Shown here in pieces: positions 32,091-40,411 of a stretch of DNA of 43,643 nt. A program made the position numbers and the translations under genes. The stretch lies in assembly GCA_964468745.1 (NCBI GenBank), contig CAYXVY010000153.1, positions 1 through 43,643 of the forward strand, read 5' to 3'. Each line of letters begins with the position of its first letter. Within the stretch, counting starts at the first letter, position 1. The notes below the pieces were generated by a model that saw only the letters and a list, made by a program, of their open reading frames with translations, was not told the DNA's origin and ran no database searches. This stretch comes from JACPRB01 sp964468745. GTDB lineage: Bacteria > Planctomycetota > MHYJ01 > JACPRB01.

Positions 32091-33479
32091 CTACGTCCGC
32101 TTCCGTCGGGGCTTGCGGCCGAATTCCTCAGTCGCAGCGACGAATCGCGACGCGGCCTGCGGACACGACGCGAAGTGGAGATGCACGTACGAAGCGTGCA
32201 AGCTCGCGCTCCGATGCCCTTCCGCACGCTTCTCGTCCCGCCCCGGCCGGCTGACCTTCCAGATGGCAGCCTCGCCCCCCTCGCCGCTCCACGAGGAGTA
32301 GTGAAATTCCTGGCCCCGGACCGATTCACCCGGGGACACGAGAAAGCTGCCCTTGTCCGCGACCGCCGACACGTATCCGAAATTCTGCAGCGTGGGCTCC
32401 ATCCGTACCTCGCCGGGGATGGCGCCCACCATCTCCCACGCTCGCACGCCGCTGCCGACGAAGTTGGTCGCCAGGTACATGAGGCCGCCGCACTCGGCAT
32501 ACGTCGGCATGCCGCTCTTGACCGCCTTCCGGATCGCGTCGCGCATCGAGCGGTTCGCCTCCAGCTTCGGCGCGTGATTCTCCGGGAATCCGCCGCCGAG
32601 ATAGAGGCCGCCCGTCCCCTTCGGGAGCGCATTGTCCGTGAGCGGGCTGAAGAAGACGAGTTCCGCTCCACCCGCGCGCAGCGCTTCGAGATTATCCTCG
32701 TAATAGAAGTGGAAGGCCGCGTCACGAGCGACGGCGATCTTCGCACGCCGCTTCTTGGGCTTCGGGCGGGGCGTACCCTCCGGAGCGACGGGGCGGCCTG
32801 CCGCCAGCAGCGCATCAAGATCGACGCACTGTTCGACATGCGCCGCAAGGCTCGGCAGCAGCTGCTCGAGTCGCGGCGCATCGACGCTCACGAGTCCCAG
32901 TCGACGCTCGGGAATCTCCAGCGAGCCGTCGGCCGGGAGCCAGCCGAGAACGCGCACTTTGGAGGGCGACGATTCGACAGCGCGCCGCAGCAAGTCATAG
33001 TGGCGCGGTCCGGCCAGCCGGTTGAAGATCACGCCCGCCACCGGCGCGCGACCGAACGAGGCGAATCCGTGGACAATCGCCGCCGCGGACTCCCCCATCG
33101 CCCCGCCGTCCAGCACCAGCACGACCGGCGCGCCCACCCGCGCGGCGATCGCCGCCGTGCTCACATCGCTCCCCGCGACCGACGATCCATCGAAGAGCCC
33201 CATCATGCCCTCGAGGATGCAGACGTCGGCATCCTTTGAGCGCGACGCGAACGCCGCCGCGATCGCCTCGCCCGACATGAGCCAGAAATCGAGGTTGATC
33301 GAGGGGCGGCCCGCTGCGACCGCGTGGTATCCGGTGTCGAGAAAATCCGGCCCCGCCTTGAACGGCTGCACGCGGTGTCCGCGCTTGCGCAGCGCCGCGA
33401 TGAGCGCGCAGGTGACGGTCGTCTTTCCCGCACCGCTCTGAGGCGACGCGATGGCAAATGAGATGGGGGCGCTTTTCAC
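32091..33479 (-). CDS. cobB: cobyrinate a,c-diamide synthase (CobB/CbiA)
   Basis: The 462-residue enzyme amidates the a and c side chains of cobyrinate with glutamine and ATP in corrinoid synthesis. The N-terminal P-loop domain has SPQSGAGKTT (12-21) and FKAGPDFLDTGYH. The C-terminal GATase domain has the nucleophile C330 in YAECGGLMYL and the closing QEFHYSSW with the catalytic His. The C-terminal tail has an extra Arg-rich segment. No other cobalamin gene is in the window, so this step is separated from the pathway. It starts at GTG 33479, 7 bases after TAATCT, without a Shine-Dalgarno. No cobalamin riboswitch is visible upstream. It converges on mgtE across 25 bases. Confidence 0.93.
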   Translation of the reverse strand: MKSAPISFAIASPQSGAGKTTVTCALIAALRKRGHRVQPFKAGPDFLDTGYHAVAAGRPSINLDFWLMSGEAIAAAFASRSKDADVCILEGMMGLFDGSSVAGSDVSTAAIAARVGAPVVLVLDGGAMGESAAAIVHGFASFGRAPVAGVIFNRLAGPRHYDLLRRAVESSPSKVRVLGWLPADGSLEIPERRLGLVSVDAPRLEQLLPSLAAHVEQCVDLDALLAAGRPVAPEGTPRPKPKKRRAKIAVARDAAFHFYYEDNLEALRAGGAELVFFSPLTDNALPKGTGGLYLGGGFPENHAPKLEANRSMRDAIRKAVKSGMPTYAECGGLMYLATNFVGSGVRAWEMVGAIPGEVRMEPTLQNFGYVSAVADKGSFLVSPGESVRGQEFHYSSWSGEGGEAAIWKVSRPGRDEKRAEGHRSASLHASYVHLHFASCPQAASRFVAATEEFGRKPRRKRT

Positions 33480-33529
33480 GCGCTGAAGATTAGCACATCA
33501 ATGGGTTTGTGGCGATGTCCTGCCCGGGC

Positions 33530-33961
33530 TCAAAACCTTACGGCGATCCAGATTTTCCCGTCAAGGCGATGGCCGCATCCGTGGGCGTGAACATGGCCCT
33601 TCACGTAATACCACTGGCCGCCGTGATGATAGTGGCCGCAGTGCGCGCTGTGAACGTGCGCCGCGCCGATCTTCACCGCGCCGGCCAGAACCCACGCCCC
33701 CTCGTGAAAATGATGGCCGCATCCGTGGCCATGGTGATGCTCGTGCATCACGTACCAGCGCCCGTTGTGCCAGTAGTGGCCGCACTGCGCGTCGTGAATG
33801 TGCCCGTGCTGGATGACGACGATCTTGCCATCCGGATCCGGACAGTGATCCACGTCGTACACGACGACGCGATCGGGACCCGGGCTGTGCTCCCGAACCC
33901 GCACTCTGCAGCCCGCCGACGCGAGCCCCAGGACGGCGGCCGCGCACAGCACGATTCTCAT
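33530..33961 (-). CDS. His-rich tandem-repeat lipoprotein
   Basis: The 143-residue product begins at ATG 33961, five bases after a strong GGGAGG. A hydrophobic leader ends in ASAGC (Cys18, probable lipidation). Two tandem copies of a 40-residue unit follow (about 52-91 and 102-139). Each has H-x-H, then CGHYxHxGxWY, then H-x-H-x-HGCGH and an aromatic close. The density of His with two Cys per repeat strongly suggests binding of zinc, copper, nickel or cobalt at the cell surface or periplasm. It lies 50 bases upstream of cobB on the same strand's far side (both minus), so a cobalt link is conceivable but speculative. The frame continues upstream to an ATG at 34081, which would bury the signal sequence. 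Confidence 0.78.
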   Translation of the reverse strand: MRIVLCAAAVLGLASAGCRVRVREHSPGPDRVVVYDVDHCPDPDGKIVVIQHGHIHDAQCGHYWHNGRWYVMHEHHHGHGCGHHFHEGAWVLAGAVKIGAAHVHSAHCGHYHHGGQWYYVKGHVHAHGCGHRLDGKIWIAVRF

Positions 33962-34028
33962 GGTAGCCTCCCTTGCTCTACAGGCATGAAACCCGCCACG
34001 CTCGCGGGTGTTACGGAGAGCGATCAGG

Positions 34029-34063
34029 ATCCCCGGATGAAACCATTCGAACTTCCCGGGGAT
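34029..34063. repeat. 8-bp inverted repeat between divergent genes
   Basis: ATCCCCGG (34029-34036) and CCGGGGAT (34056-34063) are perfectly inverted across 19 bases. A second stem, ACCCGC/GCGGGT, lies nearer the His-rich lipoprotein. Either could be an operator or a 5' leader hairpin. The region 33962-34113 has no gene. Confidence 0.5.
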
Positions 34064-34113
34064 AGTTTTCGCTTGAATCACAGGCGCGGAACACTAAGTT
34101 CTATTTCCTTGAT

Positions 34114-35178
34114 ATGACCGACATCGCTGGACGCTCAACCTGGATCAACGGACGCGGCTGGGATCTGCGCTGGCTGATCGGAAGCGCGTGCGTCGTCCCG
34201 ATCGTCCTCGTGGCGATCTGGGCGGGCGTTTCCGAGCGCATGCTCGACCTCGGCGTGACCGCGCTTGTCGGCGCCCCACATCTCTGGTCAACCTACCTGG
34301 CCACGTATGCCGACCCGCGTTTCCGTGGGTCGCATCGCTGGATCCTCGCCCTCGCCACGGTGCTCGTTCCTGCGTTCGTGATCACGATGACCGTCGTGCA
34401 TTTCCAGCTGCTGCTGAGCGTCTTCATATTCGCCGCGTCCGTGCACGTGCTGCAGCAGAATGCGTACCTGACGGATGTCTATCGCCGTCGGTCTGCCGTT
34501 GCGGAGCCGGGCTGGTCGCGCTTCATCGACTACGGCACCCTGGGCCTCTCGATCTATCCGATCGCCTGCTACAAGCTCGTGCATGGCAGCTTCCAGCTTG
34601 GCGACGTCGTCATTCTCATCCCCGCATTCGCGAAGCACGACGTCACGTGGCAGCTCGTCTCTCTGTCATTCGCCGTATTCGTCGTGGCATGGCTCGCCAA
34701 GACGGTCGCCGAGGCGCGACGCGGCGTGCTCAATGTGCCCAAGACGGTGCTCATCGCGACCACGACGATCATCGCCTTCTTCGTACCCATGGCCGCGGCG
34801 GGATCGCGTCTCGCCCTCGCGTTCCAGTCGGTCAACATGTGGCACTCGATCCAGTATCTGGGAATCGTGTGGTTCATCCTCAAGGTGCGCAAGGAGCGCG
34901 GACTGATCGACAACCGGTTCGTCGCGTCGATCAGCGGAGCGGGCTCCGCCAGGCGCTTCTACGGATTCTGCTTCCTGCTGTCGCTGGCGCTGCTCGCGCT
35001 CGTGGCGTGCCTGGTGTACATCGATCCGCTGCGCCTGAAGCCGGAACAGTACTACTACATGAGCGTGCTCTCCGCGCTGCTCATCCACTATGTGCTCGAC
35101 GGCTACTTCTTCGCCGTATCGAACCGGGCCGCGGCGAGCTTCGAGTCGATCCCCTTCGCGGCACCGGCGACCGCGTGA
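34114..35178 (+). CDS. multipass membrane protein with conserved-looking His motifs
   Basis: The 354-residue protein has about eight TM helices. Histidines sit at helix ends in motifs that look selected: GAPHLWSTYL (about 57), TVVHFQLLL (about 95), SVHVLQQNAYLTDVYRRR (about 110), NMWHSIQYLG (about 245) and LLIHYVLDGYFF (about 330). Multiple membrane-embedded His suggest a metal-dependent membrane enzyme, such as the carotenoid-cleaving Brp/Blh type or a lipid desaturase/hydroxylase, but I cannot name the family. ATG 34114 has no Shine-Dalgarno. The BamD-like lipoprotein follows after 14 bases with its own -10-like sequence. Confidence 0.65.
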   Translation: MTDIAGRSTWINGRGWDLRWLIGSACVVPIVLVAIWAGVSERMLDLGVTALVGAPHLWSTYLATYADPRFRGSHRWILALATVLVPAFVITMTVVHFQLLLSVFIFAASVHVLQQNAYLTDVYRRRSAVAEPGWSRFIDYGTLGLSIYPIACYKLVHGSFQLGDVVILIPAFAKHDVTWQLVSLSFAVFVVAWLAKTVAEARRGVLNVPKTVLIATTTIIAFFVPMAAAGSRLALAFQSVNMWHSIQYLGIVWFILKVRKERGLIDNRFVASISGAGSARRFYGFCFLLSLALLALVACLVYIDPLRLKPEQYYYMSVLSALLIHYVLDGYFFAVSNRAAASFESIPFAAPATA

Positions 35179-35192
35179 TAAGATCGCGCGCC

Positions 35193-36200
35193 ATGCGTCT
35201 CCTTCCTGTGCCCCTGTTGATGCTCCTGGCGGCCTGCGCCGGCGGATCCGAGCCGCTCCCAAACGAGCGCTCGGAGTGGCAGTACCGCGCAAACACCGGC
35301 TATGTCAATGTCCGGACCATGGAGCAGAAGTCACCGCAGGAGCTGCTCGACCACGCATCGACCCTGCAGCAGGCGAAGCGCCCCGTCCAGGCGGCGATGA
35401 TCTTCAACGTCCTCGCGCATACGGCGCCGGACCCGTCGACGCGCGCGGGGGCACTGTGGGGGCTCGCCACCGCCGCCGGAAACGCGGGCGCGTGGCGCAC
35501 GGCGTTCAACGCGTTCGACACGTTCCAGAGCCGCTTCCCGGACGACGACCTCGCGACGCGCGCGAAGCTCATGATGATGGAGTGCGCGCTCGAGCTGGGC
35601 CGTGCCGGCGAGAAAGAGAGCGTCCTCGGCATCCCGATGTACACGAGCTCGAAGGCCGGCATTGAGCTGCTGCAGAACACCTTGAACCGCTTCCCGCGAG
35701 AGGACTTTTCGGACGATTACTGCTACAAGCTGGCCGAATTCCACCACGAGCGCGGCGAGGCGGACCTCGCGGAGGCCCAGCTCAACACGATTCTCACGGA
35801 CCCCGCGTACCAGCGGTCGAATTCCGCCCCACGCGCGCTGCTCTTCCTCGGGCAGATCGGTTTGGAGCGTTACGCCGGCGTCTGGTACGACCACAAGATG
35901 ATCGCCGACGCGAAGCGCGCCTACGAGCGGTTCCTCAGCGACTACCAGCAGTTCGCGGACGAACCCGCGAAAGCCGCCGAGTACGGCATCCGTGATTTCC
36001 CCAAGATGATCGTCGTCGCGCGCGCTGGCATTCGCACCTGCGAGGAGGCGCTCGCGGAACGCGAGCTTACGGTCGCCGAGTATTACGCCGACCGCGACCG
36101 TCCGGAGGCCGCGAAGCTGCATCTCGGGATCGTCCTCAAGACGTATCCCGAGACGAGAGCGGCGCAACGCGCGCAGAAACGACTGCAGGATTTCCCGTGA
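35193..36200 (+). CDS. TPR lipoprotein, BamD/YfiO-like
   Basis: The 335-residue protein has a lipobox LAAC (Cys15), a short unstructured segment, and about five TPR units (from residue 50 to the end; for example TYPETRAAQRAQKRLQDF closes the last). BamD-type lipoproteins use such TPRs to help fold outer-membrane barrels. This one is longer than the usual 245 residues and lacks an obvious QAxYNLAxxYY signature, so 'BamD-like' is a cautious label. It overlaps the lptE-like gene by four bases (GTGA), placing it with outer-membrane assembly. ATG 35193 lies 8 bases after TAAGAT without a Shine-Dalgarno. Confidence 0.75.
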   Translation: MRLLPVPLLMLLAACAGGSEPLPNERSEWQYRANTGYVNVRTMEQKSPQELLDHASTLQQAKRPVQAAMIFNVLAHTAPDPSTRAGALWGLATAAGNAGAWRTAFNAFDTFQSRFPDDDLATRAKLMMMECALELGRAGEKESVLGIPMYTSSKAGIELLQNTLNRFPREDFSDDYCYKLAEFHHERGEADLAEAQLNTILTDPAYQRSNSAPRALLFLGQIGLERYAGVWYDHKMIADAKRAYERFLSDYQQFADEPAKAAEYGIRDFPKMIVVARAGIRTCEEALAERELTVAEYYADRDRPEAAKLHLGIVLKTYPETRAAQRAQKRLQDFP

Positions 36201-36667
36201 GGCTGATCACGCTGTCCGCCCTCGCGTTCCTCGCCGCGTGCGGATACTCCGTCGGCCCCGACGCGCTCTACGCTCACCGCTCGATCGCGATCGCCGTCGC
36301 GGACAACACGACGGAACGCCGCACGCACGAATTCGATTTCACGAGGGCGGTGATCCGCCAGCTCCAGGCGTCCGGCATCACGGTGAATGCGTCAGACGCC
36401 GGCGCGCGACTCGAGATGACCATCATCGACATCCGTCAGCCCGCCCTCGTCGAAAGCCAGCTCGACGCGGTCACCGTCGGCTCTGTCGGCTTCCGGATCC
36501 GCGTCCGGCTCGTCGATGTGGGCTCGGGAAAGGAGCTGCGAACCGAGGAGCACGAGGAGCACGCCGCCTTCACTTCCGCACGTGGAGAAACGGTCGATAC
36601 CGCGCGGCGTCAGGTCTTCGACAGGCTTGCCCGCTGGACCGCCACTACCCTGGAAAAGGACTGGTAG
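36197..36667 (+). CDS. lptE: LPS-assembly lipoprotein LptE-like
   Basis: The 156-residue protein has lipobox FLAAC (Cys15) followed by GYSVGPDALY, then IAIAVADNTTERRTHEFDFTRAVIRQLQ, which fits the LptE/RlpB (DUF4136-like) fold with its typical CGYxL start and 'N.T..r..e..l...l...l' strand-helix. LptE plugs the LptD barrel that inserts lipopolysaccharide into the outer membrane. It starts at GTG 36197 inside the stop of the BamD-like gene. Together they support a diderm envelope with LPS. FtsH follows after a 106-base gap with its own promoter. Confidence 0.82.
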   Translation: MRLITLSALAFLAACGYSVGPDALYAHRSIAIAVADNTTERRTHEFDFTRAVIRQLQASGITVNASDAGARLEMTIIDIRQPALVESQLDAVTVGSVGFRIRVRLVDVGSGKELRTEEHEEHAAFTSARGETVDTARRQVFDRLARWTATTLEKDW

Positions 36668-36708
36668 CGTACATGCCGAAATCCCGAACCCTTCCGTGGA
36701 GCCGTCCG

Positions 36709-36753
36709 TTTTTGGGCAATCGATCCAAAAAGGATGGATTTGGCGGCTAGAAT
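36709..36753 (+). promoter_or_regulatory. ftsH promoter region with inverted repeat
   Basis: TAGAAT (36748-36753) is the likely -10, 20 bases before ATG 36774, with AGGA between as a weak ribosome site. A 7-bp inverted repeat TTTTTGG/CCAAAAA (36709-36715 and 36725-36731) with a 9-base spacer overlaps the expected -35 position (36725-36730). This is the geometry of a repressor operator. It does not match CIRCE. Confidence 0.45.
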
Positions 36754-36773
36754 GCGTTAGGAAAACGGACCCC

Positions 36774-38804
36774 ATGTTCGACGACGAAGACGATCCGAAA
36801 TCGAAAGAGGACCCGCGTCCGCCCAAAGGGCGCCCGCGTAGCGTCTTCCTCCTCCTCGTCGTCGCATTCGTGATCGTCATGGCCCTCGGGTACGCGGGAA
36901 CGCTGAAGCTCGGCGACGCGGCCGTGGAGGTCTCGATGGAGGAGTATCTCCAGGCGAAGAAGGACGGCTTCATCAAGGAAGTTTGGATCGAGGGGGACGT
37001 CTCGCTCACCGCCGAGACGACCACCGGCTACCAGCGCGGCGACAAGCCGTACAAGCGGCTGACCGTGAAGCTGCCGGAGGTCGTCACGCGGGACGACGCC
37101 GCGTACAACCGGCTGACGGCGGGGCTCGACGTCAAGAAGATCCACTACGATCGCCCCAGCATCTGGGTGGCGATTCTTGTCCAGAGTATTCCGTGGATCC
37201 TCATCATCGTCCTCGCGTGGTGGCTCTTCATCCGGCAGATCCGCGCCAGCGGAGGCCCGGGCAACGTCCTCTCGTTCGGAAAAAGTCGCGCGAAGTTCGT
37301 CACGCAGGACAAGATCCGGGTCACGTTCGACGACGTGGCCGGCGTCGACGAAGCCAAGGAGGAAGTGCGCGAGATCATCGAATTCCTCAAGGACCCCTCG
37401 AAGTTCCAGCGCCTCGGCGGCCGCATCCCGCGCGGAGTCCTGCTCGTAGGCCCGCCAGGCACCGGCAAGACCCTCCTCGCGAAAGCGATGGCGGGCGAGG
37501 CGGGCGTCCGCTTCATGTCGATCACCGGCAGCGACTTCGTCGAAATGTTCGTCGGCGTGGGCGCCGCCCGCGTGCGCGATCTCTTCAACACGGCGAAGGA
37601 GAAGTCGCCCTGCATCGTCTGCATCGACGAGATCGACGCCGTCGGCCGCCGCCGCGGCACCGGCCTCGGAGGCGGACACGACGAGCGCGAGCAGACGCTC
37701 AACCAGATCCTTGCCGAGATGGACGGCTTCGACACCGACGAGGGCGTTATCGTCGTCGCGGCCACGAACCGGCCGGACGTGCTCGACCCGGCGTTGCTGC
37801 GTCCGGGGCGCTTCGACCGCGAAGTCTACATCGACCCGCCCGACGTAAACGGCCGCGAGGCCATCCTCAAGATCCACGCGAAGAAAATCAAGCTCGCACG
37901 CGACGTCGATCTGCGCGTGATCGCGCAGGCGACCCCGATGCTCTCCGGCGCGGACCTCGCGAACATCATCAACGAAGGGGCGATCGTCGCCACGATGAAG
38001 CGCTCCGATGCCGTGTCGCAGGCCGACCTCCTCGAGGCGCGCGACAAGGTGATCTTCGGACGCCAGAAGAAGTCGCGCGCGATGGAAGAGAAGGAGCGGT
38101 TGATTACCGCCTACCACGAGAGCGGGCACACGCTCGTGGCCGCGAAGCTCCTCGCCGACGTCTTCCCGCTCCACAAGGTCACGATCGTCCCGCGCGGCCG
38201 CGCCCTCGGCATGACGATGGCGTTCCCCAACAAGGACATGTACCACCTGCCGAAGGAGCAGTGCCTCCGCCAGCTGGCGATGGGATTCGGCGGACGCGTC
38301 GCCGAGCAGATCATGTTCAAGGATCAGTCCGCCGGGGCGGCCGACGACATCAAGAAGGCCACGGACCTCGCGCGGCGCATGGTCTGCGAGTGGGGGATGA
38401 GCGAGAAGCTCGGCCCCGTCAACTACTCCGAGGACGAGGAGCACTTCTTCCTGGGCCGCGAGATCGCCCGCACGAACCGCATTTCCGAGGAAACGCAGAA
38501 GGTGATCGATTCCGAGGTGCGCGCTCTCCTCGAGAACGCAGAGAAGCAGGCGACCGAGATCATCGCCGCCAACCGCGACGGACTCGAGAGCATCGGGAAG
38601 GCGCTCCTCAAGCACGAGACCCTCAGCGGCTCCGAGGTCATGAAGATTCTCGCGGGCGAGGACATCGACGCCCTCAAGGAGCGAGAGCGCGCCGCGGCCG
38701 CGCGCGACGACGAACAGCGCCGCGCCGCCGAGGATCCGCAGCGCCGGCCGAACGTGGAACCCGGCTGGAAACCCAAGTCGCTCCCCGGACCCCAACAGGC
38801 ATAG
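36774..38804 (+). CDS. ftsH: ATP-dependent zinc metalloprotease FtsH
   Basis: The 676-residue inner-membrane protease has TM1 (about 24-42), a periplasmic domain, TM2 (about 130-150), the AAA module with Walker A GPPGTGKT (226-233), Walker B CIVCIDEIDA, the second region of homology (ATNRPDVLDPALLRPGRFDR) and the zinc site HESGH (448-452), with the third ligand Asp in AADDIKKAT. The usual motif is HEAGH; Ser for Ala does not remove a ligand. It degrades membrane and short-lived proteins such as LpxC and sigma32 in other bacteria, which fits the neighbouring LPS genes. I chose ATG 36774; the longer in-frame start at 36516 would lie inside lptE. The C-terminus is charged and Pro-rich. Confidence 0.97.
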   Translation: MFDDEDDPKSKEDPRPPKGRPRSVFLLLVVAFVIVMALGYAGTLKLGDAAVEVSMEEYLQAKKDGFIKEVWIEGDVSLTAETTTGYQRGDKPYKRLTVKLPEVVTRDDAAYNRLTAGLDVKKIHYDRPSIWVAILVQSIPWILIIVLAWWLFIRQIRASGGPGNVLSFGKSRAKFVTQDKIRVTFDDVAGVDEAKEEVREIIEFLKDPSKFQRLGGRIPRGVLLVGPPGTGKTLLAKAMAGEAGVRFMSITGSDFVEMFVGVGAARVRDLFNTAKEKSPCIVCIDEIDAVGRRRGTGLGGGHDEREQTLNQILAEMDGFDTDEGVIVVAATNRPDVLDPALLRPGRFDREVYIDPPDVNGREAILKIHAKKIKLARDVDLRVIAQATPMLSGADLANIINEGAIVATMKRSDAVSQADLLEARDKVIFGRQKKSRAMEEKERLITAYHESGHTLVAAKLLADVFPLHKVTIVPRGRALGMTMAFPNKDMYHLPKEQCLRQLAMGFGGRVAEQIMFKDQSAGAADDIKKATDLARRMVCEWGMSEKLGPVNYSEDEEHFFLGREIARTNRISEETQKVIDSEVRALLENAEKQATEIIAANRDGLESIGKALLKHETLSGSEVMKILAGEDIDALKERERAAAARDDEQRRAAEDPQRRPNVEPGWKPKSLPGPQQA

Positions 38805-38839
38805 CAAGATCGGATCGAGCCCGTTAGCATGGCGTCTCG

Positions 38840-40411
38840 ATGAAGCTCCGGCTGGCACTCGTGGGGGTGGTCGCCGTGATCGCCGTCGGGATCGCGATCG
38901 GCCGCACGACGATTCGGCGGCGCGATCAGCAGCGCGTCGCGGACGAACAGAGGCGGCAGGCGCGCGCTGAGCTGGCCCTGATGTGGCAGGGCGTGGTCGC
39001 GGTACGAGAGGTGATGCGCGACGCGTCGCTGACCCCCGAGGTCGTTCGCGAACGACTCGAGCGCCCCATCGCGACCCTGGAGGCATTCCTGAAGGACCAT
39101 CCCGACCTCGCCGACATGACCGCGCTTGTGTACCGGGCGCGAGCGGTCGTCGGCGCCGTCGCGGAATCTGGCGACAATCGCCCGCTGGACGCCATCGGGC
39201 TCGTGGCTCCGCCCCGTATCGCCGGCGAGATCGAAGACCTTCCCGACCAATGGCCGCACTACGCGCCAGCGCTGCGCGACCGCGCGCGGGCCCGCATCGC
39301 GAATGGCGATCACCGGCGGGCGATCGACGACCTCGACCAACTCGTGCGCCTCTGGCCCGCCGATTTTGTGGAGTGGGGGGAACGAGCCCAGGCCCGGCTC
39401 GCCGTGAACGATTTGAAAGGCTGCATCGAGGACGCGACGCGCACCATCGAACGGGATCCCGCGCGGAGCGGCATCTGGCTCATCCGGGGCAGCGCCCGAT
39501 TCGCGCTGGGCGAATTCGCAGGCGCGCGAGATGACGCCACGCACGCTCTTCAACTCGATGGCGTGTCCCGTCCGATCCTCCTTCTGCGGGGCCGAGCGCA
39601 GCTGAAGCTCAACGACTCCGCCGGCGCTGAAAAGGACGGCGATCAGCTCCTGGCCCTCCGCGCCGACGACGTCGAATCTCTCATCTTCAGCGGTCACGCG
39701 CGGCTTCCGCGCGATCCAAAGGCAGCCGCCGAACGATTCGAGGGGGCGATGAAGGCCGATCCGAAGTCGGCGGAGGCCGTCTGCGGGCGGGGCATCGCGA
39801 AGCTCGCGCTCAGCGACTTGGACGGTGCGCTCGCCGACCTCACGAAGGCGATCGATCTCAGCGCCGCGTGCGATCTCGCGCTTTACCATCGCGCGTGCCT
39901 GCGGATGCAGCGCGACAATCCGTTTGGCGCAATCGACGATCTCACGCGCGCCATTCGCGCGCTGCAGCAGGGTCTGCCCGGCGTTACGGGTTACATCCCG
40001 CTGCACGAGCTCTATCGACAGCGTGCCATCGCCCGCACCGGGGCAGACGACCCGCAGGGGGGGGTCAACGATCTCGCCGAAGCGCTGCGGATTGCGCCCG
40101 GCAATATGGACTGCCTGATGACGCGGGCTGACATCCGATTCAAGACGCAGGATTACTACGGCGCGTTCGAAGATGCAAATCAAGCCATTGCGGGACACCC
40201 GAAGGCCGGACCCACCTACGCTGTGCGCGCCGCCGTCCAGGAAGCCCTGGCCGACCGAGAACCGGCTCGCCGCGCGGAGCTGCTGCGCGCCGCCGAGGCG
40301 GACTACGCGAAGGCGCTGGAACTCCTCGACCCCAAGAGCCCGATCCGAGGCGCGACGACGCGCTTTCTCGACAGGGTACGCGCCAAGCTGGAGCAACTTC
40401 CGCCAAAGTGA
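38840..40411 (+). CDS. membrane-anchored TPR-repeat protein
   Basis: The 523-residue protein has one N-terminal TM or signal anchor (about 4-22) and about eight TPR units from residue 150 to 480, such as HRRAIDDLDQLVRLWPADFVEW and ALADLTKAIDLSAACDLALYH. There is no enzymatic domain. It ends with a one-base overlap into folP (TGATG), so it is co-translated with dihydropteroate synthase. The reason for that pairing is not evident. ATG 38840 lies 9 bases after TAGCAT with no Shine-Dalgarno. Confidence 0.82.
   Translation: MKLRLALVGVVAVIAVGIAIGRTTIRRRDQQRVADEQRRQARAELALMWQGVVAVREVMRDASLTPEVVRERLERPIATLEAFLKDHPDLADMTALVYRARAVVGAVAESGDNRPLDAIGLVAPPRIAGEIEDLPDQWPHYAPALRDRARARIANGDHRRAIDDLDQLVRLWPADFVEWGERAQARLAVNDLKGCIEDATRTIERDPARSGIWLIRGSARFALGEFAGARDDATHALQLDGVSRPILLLRGRAQLKLNDSAGAEKDGDQLLALRADDVESLIFSGHARLPRDPKAAAERFEGAMKADPKSAEAVCGRGIAKLALSDLDGALADLTKAIDLSAACDLALYHRACLRMQRDNPFGAIDDLTRAIRALQQGLPGVTGYIPLHELYRQRAIARTGADDPQGGVNDLAEALRIAPGNMDCLMTRADIRFKTQDYYGAFEDANQAIAGHPKAGPTYAVRAAVQEALADREPARRAELLRAAEADYAKALELLDPKSPIRGATTRFLDRVRAKLEQLPPK

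Noticed and set aside
33480..33529. Cobalamin riboswitch before cobB
   Set aside because: The upstream gap is 50 bases and lacks a B12-box-like sequence.
36747..39086. 779-codon open frame antisense to ftsH
   Set aside because: It is a shadow of the ftsH reading frame with no recognisable domain.
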